A stretch of 33,584 nucleotides of DNA from Rufibacter immobilis (GTDB taxonomy: Bacteria; Bacteroidota; Bacteroidia; Cytophagales; Hymenobacteraceae): positions 1 to 33,584 of the forward strand of contig NZ_RJJE01000011.1 in NCBI RefSeq assembly GCF_003721565.1. The letters are read 5' to 3'. Positions within the stretch are counted from its first letter, which is position 1, and each line of letters opens with the position of its first letter. Shown in pieces: positions 16,595 to 23,460 of this stretch. Under the pieces are notes generated by a model. The model was not told where the DNA came from. It did not search any database and saw nothing but the letters and a program-made list of their open reading frames with translations. Position numbers and translations under genes: made by a program.

Positions 16595-16790
16595 AAAGAG
16601 CTCCTGTTATTGGTGTTTTGGTTGGAAACCGCACTGCGGTACCCCATATTCCTCTGTTCCCGGTGATTGCACTCTCTAGTTTCAAAACACCTCCCAATGA
16701 TAGCTGTTTTCCGAACGAATACCACTCACCCCACGCTCCTCTGTCTCGTGGCTCCCGGCAAGGCATTTTCGAGAGCAATTCAGCAACGCC
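16595..16790. repeat. L-end of cassette 1
   Basis: A roughly 200-bp block with ACCGCACTGCGGT (palindromic), CGGTGATT, CTCCCAATGATAGCTGTTTT, CGAACGAATACCAC, CCCCACGCTCCTCTGTC and TGGCTCC in order. The same words in the same order are found at 23287-23482, and a more decayed version at 18621-18775. Each copy starts some 30-40 bases upstream of the start codon of a minus-strand cassette gene. It may carry the cassette promoter or a recombination end. Confidence 0.75.
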
Positions 16791-17290
16791 AAACGCAACG
16801 AGGAATGCAACGTTGACCTAAGCCATTGTCAACGCTGGTACATTGGTTTTGTGAGGCCCGGGAAGCGTAGATCTGACCTTGGAAAGTGGTATGCTAATAT
16901 TTGGCTCTAGAAAGTGCCGTTTCCAGGGACGTTGCTGGATCTGATTCCAATAGGTAGATAGCATCAACAGCAACGCAAAGTCAACGGGTTAGTCAACACA
17001 AACAGCAACGTTGATGGCAACGTTGCCCTCAACGCCAACCTTCCGTAAATGACCCACTTTCTACCGCAATACCCTGCCTGGCGTAGTGCATAGGCTCTTC
17101 CGGGTGGTTCTGTGGCAGATATCCCGTTGCCCCACGGTATTTGTTCCGCCTCCGGTTATCAGGGCGTTAGCAACGCGGAGCGCAACGGATCAGGCAATGC
17201 AAACAGCAACGTTGCTGGGGACGTTGCCAACGCGGAGCGCAATGTTGGACAGTGTTTTCTCCAGTCGGGAAAGCATGAATCCTTACTTCA
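16791..17290. repeat. Cassette spacer B: CAACG/CGTTG repeat block
   Basis: Non-coding. The first part (about 16875-17010) matches the tail of spacer A (TGCCGTTT, GATTCC, then AGTCAACGGGTTAGTCAAC). The second part (17030-17260) matches the core of spacer A closely (CACTTTCTACCGCAATACCC, GGCAGATATCCCGTTGCCCC, GCAACGTTGCTGGGGACGTT). The palindrome GCAACGTTGC is at 17207. Short open frames in this block are different in each copy and are not taken as genes. Confidence 0.85.
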
Positions 17291-17318
17291 GATAAGGTGC
17301 CTGGCTCCTGGCCCTGTG

Positions 17319-17351
17319 ACGGGCCGTCTTTAGGTATGATCGTGTGCCTAA
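17319..17351. repeat. R-end motif of cassette 2
   Basis: GACGGGCCGTCTTTAGGTAT followed by GATCGTGTGCCTAA, a diverged copy of the motifs at 15491 and 22621, about 85 bases past the 3' end of the gene at 17435. Confidence 0.6.
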
Positions 17352-17434
17352 TGGTCTCGTGTATGAGGCGTGAGAGGCCGTAGCATGGCTGCACAATGTT
17401 GGCAGGAGCTTTTCTTAGAGGAAATTACTATGAA

Positions 17435-17761
17435 CTACTTAAAACCAATGCCTAAAGAATCCATTTTTGCCGCAGCCTCTAGAAATATTTCATCTTTCAA
17501 AGCTTCATCGGTAGGTTCTATACCATTATATTTTTCGAGAACTATTTGATTATAAACTCTTTCAAAGGCATTATGTTTTTGAGCCATCTCATAGCTTTCC
17601 ATGCTTTTGTTGTAAACAACAGTAGTAACAATCAATATTGTTAATGTTGTCAAATAAAAGAGTGTCTTCCTCTTCTTCTTGCCTTTGAAGCTAATCAAAG
17701 CAATTATACCAATTGAGATAGCTGAAAAAAGAAATATAATAAAGGGCGGAATGTAATGCAT
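17435..17761 (-). CDS. Small two-helix membrane protein in cassette 2
   Basis: A 108-aa protein of unknown function. Two hydrophobic segments are seen: IIFLFSAISIGIIALISF (about residues 8-25) and LFYLTTLTILIVTTVVY (about 34-50), separated by a basic KGKKKRK turn that should be cytoplasmic, placing both ends outside. The rest is a soluble acidic tail (EKYNGIEPTDEALKDEIFLE). It follows the 96-aa gene by 46 bp on the same strand. Small membrane proteins of this build occur as toxins, immunity proteins or effectors, but nothing decides between these. Confidence 0.7.
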   Translation of the reverse strand: MHYIPPFIIFLFSAISIGIIALISFKGKKKRKTLFYLTTLTILIVTTVVYNKSMESYEMAQKHNAFERVYNQIVLEKYNGIEPTDEALKDEIFLEAAAKMDSLGIGFK

Positions 17762-17807
17762 GTAAGATTTAATTAAAAGTTAATATTTGTCCTGTAATCT
17801 TTAATTA

Positions 17808-18068
17808 TTAATCCCATTCTCGTAAAGCATCACTTATTGCTCGGGCTATTATATCTCTATATGGGTCTAGTCTTGAGTCTAAGTCTAGTTGAGAGGAGTA
17901 TCTTCTACCATTAGAAATATTAACTCGTATCCCATTAATTTCACCTATCCAATTAAACTCTTTTCCATTAGGTCTTTGATTATTAAAACTAACTGGCTGG
18001 TCGGGATGCAGATGACTTACAGATTCATGGTAGTCCCCTGGGAACTTGATTTTGATGATTGCTTTCAT
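17808..18068 (-). CDS. Unknown 86-aa protein in cassette 2
   Basis: Not recognised. From ATG 18068 it begins MKAIIKIKFPGDYHESVSHL and ends ARAISDALREWD; an in-frame ATG at 18098 would add ten residues but falls inside a long inverted repeat, so the shorter start is preferred. The middle reads GKEFNWIGEINGIRVNISNG, beta-strand-like, followed by a C-terminal helix. No signal peptide. It lies between a lipoprotein gene and a membrane-protein gene on the same strand, so it may be the cytoplasmic member of a three-gene unit. Confidence 0.65.
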   Translation of the reverse strand: MKAIIKIKFPGDYHESVSHLHPDQPVSFNNQRPNGKEFNWIGEINGIRVNISNGRRYSSQLDLDSRLDPYRDIIARAISDALREWD

Positions 18069-18095
18069 AGTTTCACTTAAATTTGAAATCACTGC

Positions 18096-18159
18096 CATCG
18101 TACTTGTGTAAACGACGGTTAGGCCGTCGGCCGCTGCTGACGTTTACACAAGTACGATG
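18096..18159. repeat. Perfect 19-bp inverted repeat inside cassette 2
   Basis: CATCGTACTTGTGTAAACG (18096-18114) is the exact reverse complement of 18141-18159. The 26-base loop holds a second dyad, CGACGG and CCGTCG (overlapping the end of the left arm), giving alternative folds. It sits between the lipoprotein gene and the 86-aa gene, where it could end or attenuate transcription. It differs in sequence from the spacer repeats. Confidence 0.75.
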
Positions 18160-18166
18160 TGTGAAG

Positions 18167-18580
18167 TTATTTTTTGTTTCGAATGATATAGTTGAATTGC
18201 AAGCTTTCACTATGAATTAAAGCTTCACCTAAAGCAACACTTTCAAATTCTATATCTCTGTCGATTGGCTTTGAATTATGCCTTGAAGGGAAAGAGTAAT
18301 GCAGATAGATAGTTTTGCCCACAATGCTGTCGATACTTGGCAAATAGTCCTCTCCCCTCAATCCAATTGCTTCTATGAGCTTTTTAGAAGTGTCACACAC
18401 TTTCAGAGTAACATCATACCCAAAAGCCCCATGGTCAACTCTGGAAAGTTGGGTTATAAGCTTATTGCTACTTGCTTCTTGGATCATAATTTCATTATCG
18501 CCTATGCAATCACAATCCTTAGCTTCAGAGCATCCAATCAGTAATACAGCTACTAGGAATGAGAATTTCTTCAGACTCAT
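18167..18580 (-). CDS. Small lipoprotein in cassette 2
   Basis: About 137 aa from ATG 18580; the frame is open to 18634 but the signal peptide argues for the internal start. MSLKKFSFLVAVLLIGCSEA is a lipoprotein signal with lipobox LIGC. A CDCIGDNE segment and a further Cys (VCDTSK) follow. The mature part is beta-rich and not recognised (VDHGAFGYDVTLKVC, GKTIYLHYSF). It is the first gene of cassette 2, with an L-end copy about 40 bases upstream. Confidence 0.72.
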   Translation of the reverse strand: MSLKKFSFLVAVLLIGCSEAKDCDCIGDNEIMIQEASSNKLITQLSRVDHGAFGYDVTLKVCDTSKKLIEAIGLRGEDYLPSIDSIVGKTIYLHYSFPSRHNSKPIDRDIEFESVALGEALIHSESLQFNYIIRNKK

Positions 18581-18620
18581 GGAAGACTTTTTGTATATGT
18601 AATTACGCCCAACTACAGTG

Positions 18621-18775
18621 CACAAGGAGGACATCCGGTCATTGGCCCCATGTACAGGGTCTACGCTACTGTTTTCACAACCCTCTCTCCGGTAGCCCCT
18701 TAATCCCCAATATAGCTGTTTCTTAGATGAGTCGTATTCACTGTCCTAACGCCAACCGGTAATTCCATGCTTGGT
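18621..18775. repeat. Decayed L-end of cassette 2
   Basis: Shares CATCCGGTCATTGGCCCC, CAATATAGCTGTTT and neighbouring words, in order, with the L-ends at 23287 and 16595, but the GCACTGCGG palindrome and the CCCCACGCTCC part are lost. Position relative to the cassette gene is conserved. Confidence 0.6.
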
Positions 18776-19320
18776 CAACTTAAAGTTAACGCAGAAATCA
18801 ATCCAGAAGCCTACGTCGACTGGGACGGTGGTCAATGCAAGGCTGCCCTATGGAATGCCTTGATTTACCGCAAAGCACCTCATTTACTATGGCGGGAAGG
18901 CCTTTCCCTGCGTAGAAACGCAGAATAGCAGCAGCTGACCCGGTGATATATCTGGTAAGGTTGATACCCGTTTCTAAAGCCCTGGTCAACGCTAAGTCAA
19001 CGCAAAAGGCAACGTCCGGTCAACATTGACAGCAACGTTGACCGATTCCATACAATGTCTCACTTTCTACCGTATTATCCTGCCATGCATAGCGCATAGG
19101 CCCTTTCAAGTGGTTTTGCGGCAGATGTCCCTTGCCCCACGGATTTGTTCGGTTATCAGGCCGTTGGCAACGTATTAGGCAACGGAAACAGCAACGTTGC
19201 TGGGGCATTGCCAACGCAAAGCGCAACGTTGGACAGTGGTTTTCCGGCATCATGACTTTGGGTAGGCACGCTGGCACTTGCCTCCCAAATGTGCCGCTTC
19301 CTGAAGCGGGTCGTTTCAGC
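18776..19320. repeat. Cassette spacer C: CAACG/CGTTG repeat block
   Basis: Non-coding. The first 240 bases are only loosely related to the other spacers (TTTACCGCAAAGCACC, GGTCAACGCTAAGTCAACGC). From 19021 it follows the spacer A core closely, including CTCACTTTCTACCG, GCATAGGCCCTTTC, GCAACGTTGCTGGGG at 19191 and the tail GACTTTGGGTAGGCACGCTG. No R-end motif was found after it, unlike spacers A, B and D. Confidence 0.82.
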
Positions 19321-19412
19321 GTATTTCAGGACAAGGCTGTATAGTAATACCGGGATCCAAAGAGAGGGGATACGGGAATTCTTACGTGGGTCCTAAGCTA
19401 GATGTCACCTGT

Positions 19413-19658
19413 TTACCCTTGGCTGAGGGAAGGCTCGAAACTCAGCAACTGGGCAGGCGGTACCTCTAGGCCTTTGGCGAGGGCGAACAGCGTGCTGACC
19501 GTGGTATTGACCTCCCCCCGTTCTATCCTGCCGACCTGGTTGATGGGAATGTCGGCCCGGTAGGCGACCTCCTCCTGCGAAAGCCCCTTGCCGGTACGAA
19601 TACCCTTGAGGTGGTCCCCGAACCTTTCCAGCAGCTCTGAATCCCTTATTTTGGTCAC
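19413..19658 (-). CDS. XRE-family helix-turn-helix regulator
   Basis: About 81 aa when started at GTG 19658 (VTKIRDSELLERFGDHLKGI), which fits the family better than the earlier GTG at 19697. A Cro/C1-type HTH covers nearly the whole protein: LKGIRTGKGLSQEEVAYRAD, then IPINQVGRIERGEVNTTVST and LFALAKGLEVPPAQLL. It is divergent from the gene at 19843, with a perfect 18-bp palindrome in between, so it likely represses itself and perhaps that neighbour. Small stand-alone XRE proteins of this type are common on Bacteroidota mobile DNA. Confidence 0.88.
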   Translation of the reverse strand: MTKIRDSELLERFGDHLKGIRTGKGLSQEEVAYRADIPINQVGRIERGEVNTTVSTLFALAKGLEVPPAQLLSFEPSLSQG

Positions 19659-19691
19659 GTGGCCAAGTTGAGGATTCACCCTTGCAATTAT

Positions 19692-19709
19692 TAACACATA
19701 TATGTGTTA
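19692..19709. promoter_or_regulatory. 18-bp palindromic operator candidate
   Basis: TAACACATATATGTGTTA is a perfect palindrome 34 bases upstream of the preferred start of the XRE gene and 134 bases from the divergent gene. It overlaps the expected promoter zone of the regulator gene and is the best candidate for its binding site. Confidence 0.55.
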
Positions 19710-19842
19710 TAAAGCAAATTATCGCTATCCTTGCGCCCGATTCGCCACCTAGGCCAGCCGCAGGGTAAGGACGGTAAAGCCCAAACCCTTGTTCCCGCTT
19801 CGGGTGCGGAATCGGGATGATTAAAGTTAAACTTATACAGAG

Positions 19843-20247
19843 ATGAAGAACCCAACCCTACAGTCACTCAGTACCGACTCGGATTTCTCCGATTTGATCA
19901 ACAGCCGGTTCAAGCAACCCATTGACGGCTACAGGTTCCCCCCAGAGTATGAGAAGCGAAGGACGCCCCAGTCATTCTTTGAGGAGTCGGGGAAAGCGGA
20001 GGCCGAGAACATCACGGAAAGGGAGTTGATGCGGGACAATATCTACGTGAAACACGGGTTCGACATATTCGACTTCCCGTTTGTCGTGCTATATGAAAAC
20101 CAGAGCGGGGAAGAGAGGCTGGAGCCGTTCAGATTGGAGGGTGAGGCCGAAGACTTCTGCAGAGAATCGTCCCATCAAGGTACCCCCTCACTCCTGATCC
20201 ATATAATGAACCATGAGATTGAGAGTAGGTTGTTTAAAGGCAGATAA
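19843..20247 (+). CDS. Unknown 134-aa protein divergent from the XRE gene
   Basis: Not recognised. A soluble, acidic protein without signal peptide, starting at ATG 19843. Visible segments are FSDLINSRFKQPIDGYRFPP, a charged helix (EESGKAEAENITERELMRDN), a hydrophobic strand pair (GFDIFDFPFVVLYENQ) and a C-terminal PSLLIHIMNHEIESRLF. It is one of few plus-strand genes in this region and ends 225 bases before a strong terminator. Pairing with the XRE regulator could be a toxin-antitoxin or simple regulatory arrangement, but nothing shows that. Confidence 0.65.
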   Translation: MKNPTLQSLSTDSDFSDLINSRFKQPIDGYRFPPEYEKRRTPQSFFEESGKAEAENITERELMRDNIYVKHGFDIFDFPFVVLYENQSGEERLEPFRLEGEAEDFCRESSHQGTPSLLIHIMNHEIESRLFKGR

Positions 20248-20471
20248 CCCGGGGTTCTTCGCTTTGCCGCACCGCGGTTAAGAAGGGGTATACAAGCACC
20301 TCACCCTATCTGTGGTACAGCAAAGTGACTGTGAAAATTAGCTGGCCGGACCCCATAACCATCGCATTTTGTGAGATAAAACCACTGGGCGCATCATCTC
20401 TTCCAGCAGCGGGTCAGCCTGCCCTATGGACCATAGCCAAAAGCTGGGAAGGTAGTAGCATATCCTTTCAT
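20248..20471. other. Gene-free stretch before the terminator
   Basis: I see no supported gene and no repeat related to the CAACG spacers here. The open frame 20325-20549 has no recognisable features and runs through the terminator, so it is not called. Confidence 0.4.
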
Positions 20472-20508
20472 AAAGAAAAGGCCCCTCTAACCGAGGGGCC
20501 TTTTCTTT
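20472..20508 (+). terminator. Strong intrinsic terminator
   Basis: AAAGAAAAGGCCCCTC (20472-20487) and GAGGGGCCTTTTCTTT (20493-20508) pair perfectly over a 5-base loop, with flanking A and T runs, so it can act in both directions. It would end the transcript of the gene at 19843 and also that of the minus-strand gene ending at 20643. Confidence 0.85.
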
Positions 20509-20642
20509 TGCTACATGCGTTAGCCACTTTAAATCTTACATTTAGTTGACACCTGGTGACAGCACCAGAAAGCCAATTCACACAGCTGCATCCGGTATAT
20601 ACCGATGTAAGTCAAACCCGAAGAAGGCCATTGTTATTTATG

Positions 20643-21167
20643 CTATTCAGATTCATCAACTTTTACCTCTATCAGGTCTTCTTTCAATGTAAAATCCTCC
20701 CTACAAAACGACTCCCTCGTTTGACGTTGAATGGTATAGGGTGCTGTATCAGAATTGCTCCCGTCATAGTTTTCATCACCACTACTATATGGATGGGTAA
20801 AATCAGCACCTGGGGTATGGTAACTAAGAGCATGTACGCATTCATGAATCAAAACTGCAGCGTATGTACATCCTCTACGGCCGTTGCCTATATTAGCCCA
20901 AAGCGAGTTGGGGGTTTTCCATCTAAATTCCCCCCCTACATCAGGATCGTCATCGGTGTATTCCCTTACATCTAGCCTAAGGCTTGAGTTTCTGAAGAAG
21001 CCCGCGATATCAGCTGGCGAGAGGTCAGCAGGCTTAATATCATCATAGGTCCCTGGCGTATCTGCAATCATGTTGAAGAACTCCTCAGAACTCAGAATTC
21101 CATTAGCGATCGTGGTGGATTCTCTGATCCATCCCAAATTACCCGAATAAGTTAATTGAATGCTCAT
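20643..21167 (-). CDS. Small putative zinc metallopeptidase-like protein (HExxH)
   Basis: A 174-aa protein from ATG 21167 without signal peptide. The motif LIHECVHALSYHT (HECVH, about residues 108-112) is a zinc-protease HExxH, preceded by GCTYAAV and followed by a Gly/Ser/Asp-rich stretch (HPYSSGDENYDGSNSD). The N-terminal half (ANGILSSEEFFNMIAD, LSPADIAGFFRNSSLRLDVR) is not recognised. No typical third ligand can be assigned with confidence. It precedes a lipoprotein gene in the same direction. It may be a secreted or intracellular effector or toxin; its family is unknown to me. Confidence 0.7.
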   Translation of the reverse strand: MSIQLTYSGNLGWIRESTTIANGILSSEEFFNMIADTPGTYDDIKPADLSPADIAGFFRNSSLRLDVREYTDDDPDVGGEFRWKTPNSLWANIGNGRRGCTYAAVLIHECVHALSYHTPGADFTHPYSSGDENYDGSNSDTAPYTIQRQTRESFCREDFTLKEDLIEVKVDESE

Positions 21168-21297
21168 AACTGGATTAAAAATTAGATTGAAAAAAGACAG
21201 TTTAATTGCCCTCTATAATTTTATACACTGCCCCTCTGCTATGATACGCTCTTGGTTTTAGTAGGAAAGTATAATGCTTTGTTTATCTGATTGATAA

Positions 21298-21933
21298 CTA
21301 TTGATCTGTTGCTTTTAATTTGGAGGAATCTGGTTTTGCAGGTTCTGGTTTCTTGAATTTCAGCGTAATAGTATGGACCGATTCCTTCCCTCTTTTGTAA
21401 GAAGCTTTAGGTGTAATAGGCACCAGTTCAACTTCTACTTCCACACTGCCTGTGTTTGATGTGGTGAACTCCATTTCAACCTCTACTTCCTTCAAACCGA
21501 AATTATCAATCGGGTTTATTATATTTGTGGCATTTATAACTGAAACCAGGTATTCGATAAACTCTTTTTCTTCATCTTCTACGAATCCTGATTTAGCTTC
21601 TCCCCTCCCAAAAGTAAAGGTTGTTGTTTTGGCCTTGGATTTTCCTCTGGAGTACATTGGCGTTACAACCCATAGTTTAGCCCCTCCCCCAAACTCTGAG
21701 CTTACTGTTGTGGCAAATGCTAAATCAATGCTTTCAAGACTCAGAGTGTTGTTCGACCTCTTGAGCGCTGCCTGTGTGGCGTTATAGACTTTTTCAAATG
21801 CCGTGTTTACGTCAACAACTGCATTCTTTTTAGAGGATGCCACCTTCCCTGATGAAGAGCAGGATTGTAGGGCTAAAGCACTTAGAATAGCCAGTGTGAT
21901 GGAAATAAATGCTCTATTCATATCAAGTTTCAA
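21298..21933 (-). CDS. Lipoprotein with two trypco2-like repeats
   Basis: A 211-aa lipoprotein (SITLAILSALALQSCSSSG, Cys25). The mature part resembles the trypsin-co-occurring domain 2 pattern: a helix with small residues (DVNTAFEKVYNATQAALKRS), then strands ESIDLAFATTVSSEFGG, AKLWVVTPMYSRGKSKAKTT. The second half repeats that plan (LKEVEVEMEFTTSNTGS, VEVELVPITPKASYKRGKES, VHTITLKF), so the beta unit seems duplicated. Trypco domains are known from predicted bacterial conflict systems built around trypsin-like proteases. Here the neighbour downstream is an HExxH protein instead. The domain call is by eye. Confidence 0.65.
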   Translation of the reverse strand: MKLDMNRAFISITLAILSALALQSCSSSGKVASSKKNAVVDVNTAFEKVYNATQAALKRSNNTLSLESIDLAFATTVSSEFGGGAKLWVVTPMYSRGKSKAKTTTFTFGRGEAKSGFVEDEEKEFIEYLVSVINATNIINPIDNFGLKEVEVEMEFTTSNTGSVEVEVELVPITPKASYKRGKESVHTITLKFKKPEPAKPDSSKLKATDQ

Positions 21934-22323
21934 ATGGGTGCACCGTTAACAAATATGAATATTAGATCAAGCATAAGGAATACTTACTATTGGGTATTTT
22001 GCCTTTACAAACGAGAATATAACTGTGATCTATATGTTTATGATGGCTGTGATAACAGAATACTGGCTTCATAGTATTGCAATGATTCTGATCTTTTTGG
22101 GGAAGCAGGCTGTTTGTATGCCCGGCATGGCGAGTAGCCCTTAAGCTAAGACAGAAGGTGTTCATCATTGGCAGGATTAAACCGCCGCTGTCAGCGTGAT
22201 AGGGGATCACGCAAGAAAAATGAAAAACATATTCTAAATGAGATATACTTTCTTGGATCTCATAGAATAACCATTTTACGGAACGAGTACTTTGCTGTCT
22301 GCATCGTTGGCTGCCGCTCCTGC
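21934..22323. other. Gene-free stretch before spacer D
   Basis: No supported gene. Open frames exist on both strands (for example 21962-22333 minus) but show no domain, signal or composition that would support translation. The stretch is of ordinary AT content and unlike the spacer repeats. Confidence 0.4.
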
Positions 22324-22365
22324 CGGGCCACATACTACCGCTACCTGGGCCAGGGGAGCCGGTGA
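22324..22365 (+). pseudogene. Remnant of a serine resolvase 3' end
   Basis: The plus-strand frame reads RATYYRYLGQGSR and stop, matching RATCYRYLGQGEP at the end of the resolvase at 14239-14841, with strongly similar DNA (CGGGCCACxTxCTACCGCTA, then CCTGGG). As at the intact gene, it passes directly into GTCAACG repeats. Only the last helix of the helix-turn-helix is left. Confidence 0.75.
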
Positions 22366-22600
22366 AGTCAACGTCCCGGTCAACGTTCCCCTCAACGTTG
22401 ACCGGGACGTTGCAAAGTCAAATTTTACACCTTGTAAACTTGCGAAGAATAGCATGGTGGCCCTTCCAGACGGTTTTTCAGCAGGTTTGCGGTTGTTTTC
22501 CGTAGGGGTTTTAGAGCCGAGTTTCAGGCCGAATGCAACGCAAAACGCAATGTTGGAAAGTTATTTTGGCTGGTCCGGAAAGCATTGAATCTGTCTCCTA
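22366..22600. repeat. Cassette spacer D: CAACG/CGTTG repeat block
   Basis: Begins AAGTCAACGTCCCGGTCAAC with CAACGTTGACCGGGACGTTG following, then a diverged core (GGTGGCCCTTCCAGACGG, GCAGGTTTGCGGTTG) and AATGCAACGCAAAACGCAAT. It is shorter than spacers A-C, having one core copy, and ends in an R-end motif. Confidence 0.78.
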
Positions 22601-22620
22601 ATGGCGCCTTCCTATGGACC

Positions 22621-22664
22621 CAGGAAGCGCCGTCTTTGGGAAGGATGGTGTGGCTAACGGACTT
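22621..22664. repeat. R-end motif of the HEPN cassette
   Basis: CAGGAAGCGCCGTCTTTGGG followed by AAGGATGGTGTGGCTAAC, the best match to the R-end at 15491 and a recognisable match to that at 17319. It lies 19 bases beyond the extended 3' end of the gene at 22683-23252. Confidence 0.7.
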
Positions 22665-22682
22665 GGCTATGCGGTGGCATAG

Positions 22683-23252
22683 CTATCGTATAGGTGTTGT
22701 TGTGGTGTCGTTATTTTTCAATTTTTGCTCAAGTAAATCTTCTGTAACTCTTTTTACTAATTCACAATATTCCTTTAGATCTTCTTCTTCAAGTCCACAA
22801 GGTCTATACTATTCAGGCGGGTGATGAGACAATGCATTTCTAAGCTTTCCCCATTCCAAGATTTCTTCATAGTCAGATTTTGAAATTCTATAATTTAGTT
22901 TTTTAACGAAATCTAACTTTGATTTTAAACCTGAAAGCTTTTCTTGATGGAAGAATTCTTGTCTTAAAATCCCTTCGAAAACACCTTGCAATCGCCATAG
23001 GCCAAAGTGCCAGAGATAAAGATTTTCAATGTAGTTGTAGTATGCTATATCGTCAATCGCTTCGTCGGATTCGCCTGTAGATAAGTCTATAAGGTTCCCG
23101 TCTCCGTCGAATACTTCAAGAGTGTCGATTTTTTGTTGAAGTTGTTTTTGCCTATCTCTAATTACTTCTGTGACTATTTGAAAAGTATATTCATAGTCAG
23201 AGAGAGAAAGCCCGTAGACGTGCCAATTGAAATCTTTTAATTCCTTTCTCAT
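22683..23252 (-). pseudogene. HEPN-motif protein gene interrupted by an in-frame TAG
   Basis: The frame from ATG 23252 runs 147 codons to a TAG at 22809-22811, then stays open for another 41 codons (YRPCGLEEEDLKEYCELVKR, VTEDLLEQKLKNNDTTTT) to a TAG at 22683. The continuation is charged and helix-like and so appears to be the original C-terminus, cut by one base change (for example CAG to TAG). Just before the stop lies KLRNALSHH, an RNxxxH motif as in HEPN ribonucleases. The N-terminal part is helical (TFQIVTEVIRDRQKQLQQKI, LWHFGLWRLQGVFEGILRQE). HEPN proteins are common RNA-cleaving toxins in defence. The truncated 147-aa protein keeps the motif and may or may not work. Confidence 0.7.
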
Positions 23253-23286
23253 CTTATCTATTAATGCACCATAATTACTGGATATA

Positions 23287-23460
23287 AGGAGCAGTTCCGG
23301 TTATTGGCCCTTTGGTCGGGGGCCGCACTGCGGTATCCCTGGTCCCCGTGATTCCGCTCCCTGTCTCAGGGCACCCTCCCAATATAGCTGTTTTCCGAAC
23401 TAATACCACCTGCCCCACGCTCCTCTGTCCCTTGGCTCCTGACAGGTCACTTTTAGGGCA
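23287..23460. repeat. L-end of the HEPN cassette
   Basis: CCGGTTATTGGCCCTTTGG, GCCGCACTGCGGT, CCCGTGATTCCGCTC, CTCCCAATATAGCTGTTTTC, CGAACTAATACCACC, CCCCACGCTCCTCTGTCC and TTGGCTCC follow each other in the same order as in the L-end at 16595. It starts 34 bases upstream of the cassette gene's start codon. Confidence 0.78.

Noticed and set aside
14811..19320. CRISPR array
   Set aside because: Repeats are irregular in spacing and sequence, contain short words in both orientations, and no cas gene is present.
21962..22333. Minus-strand frame of 123 codons
   Set aside because: No domain, signal or sensible composition; it also runs antisense across the resolvase remnant.
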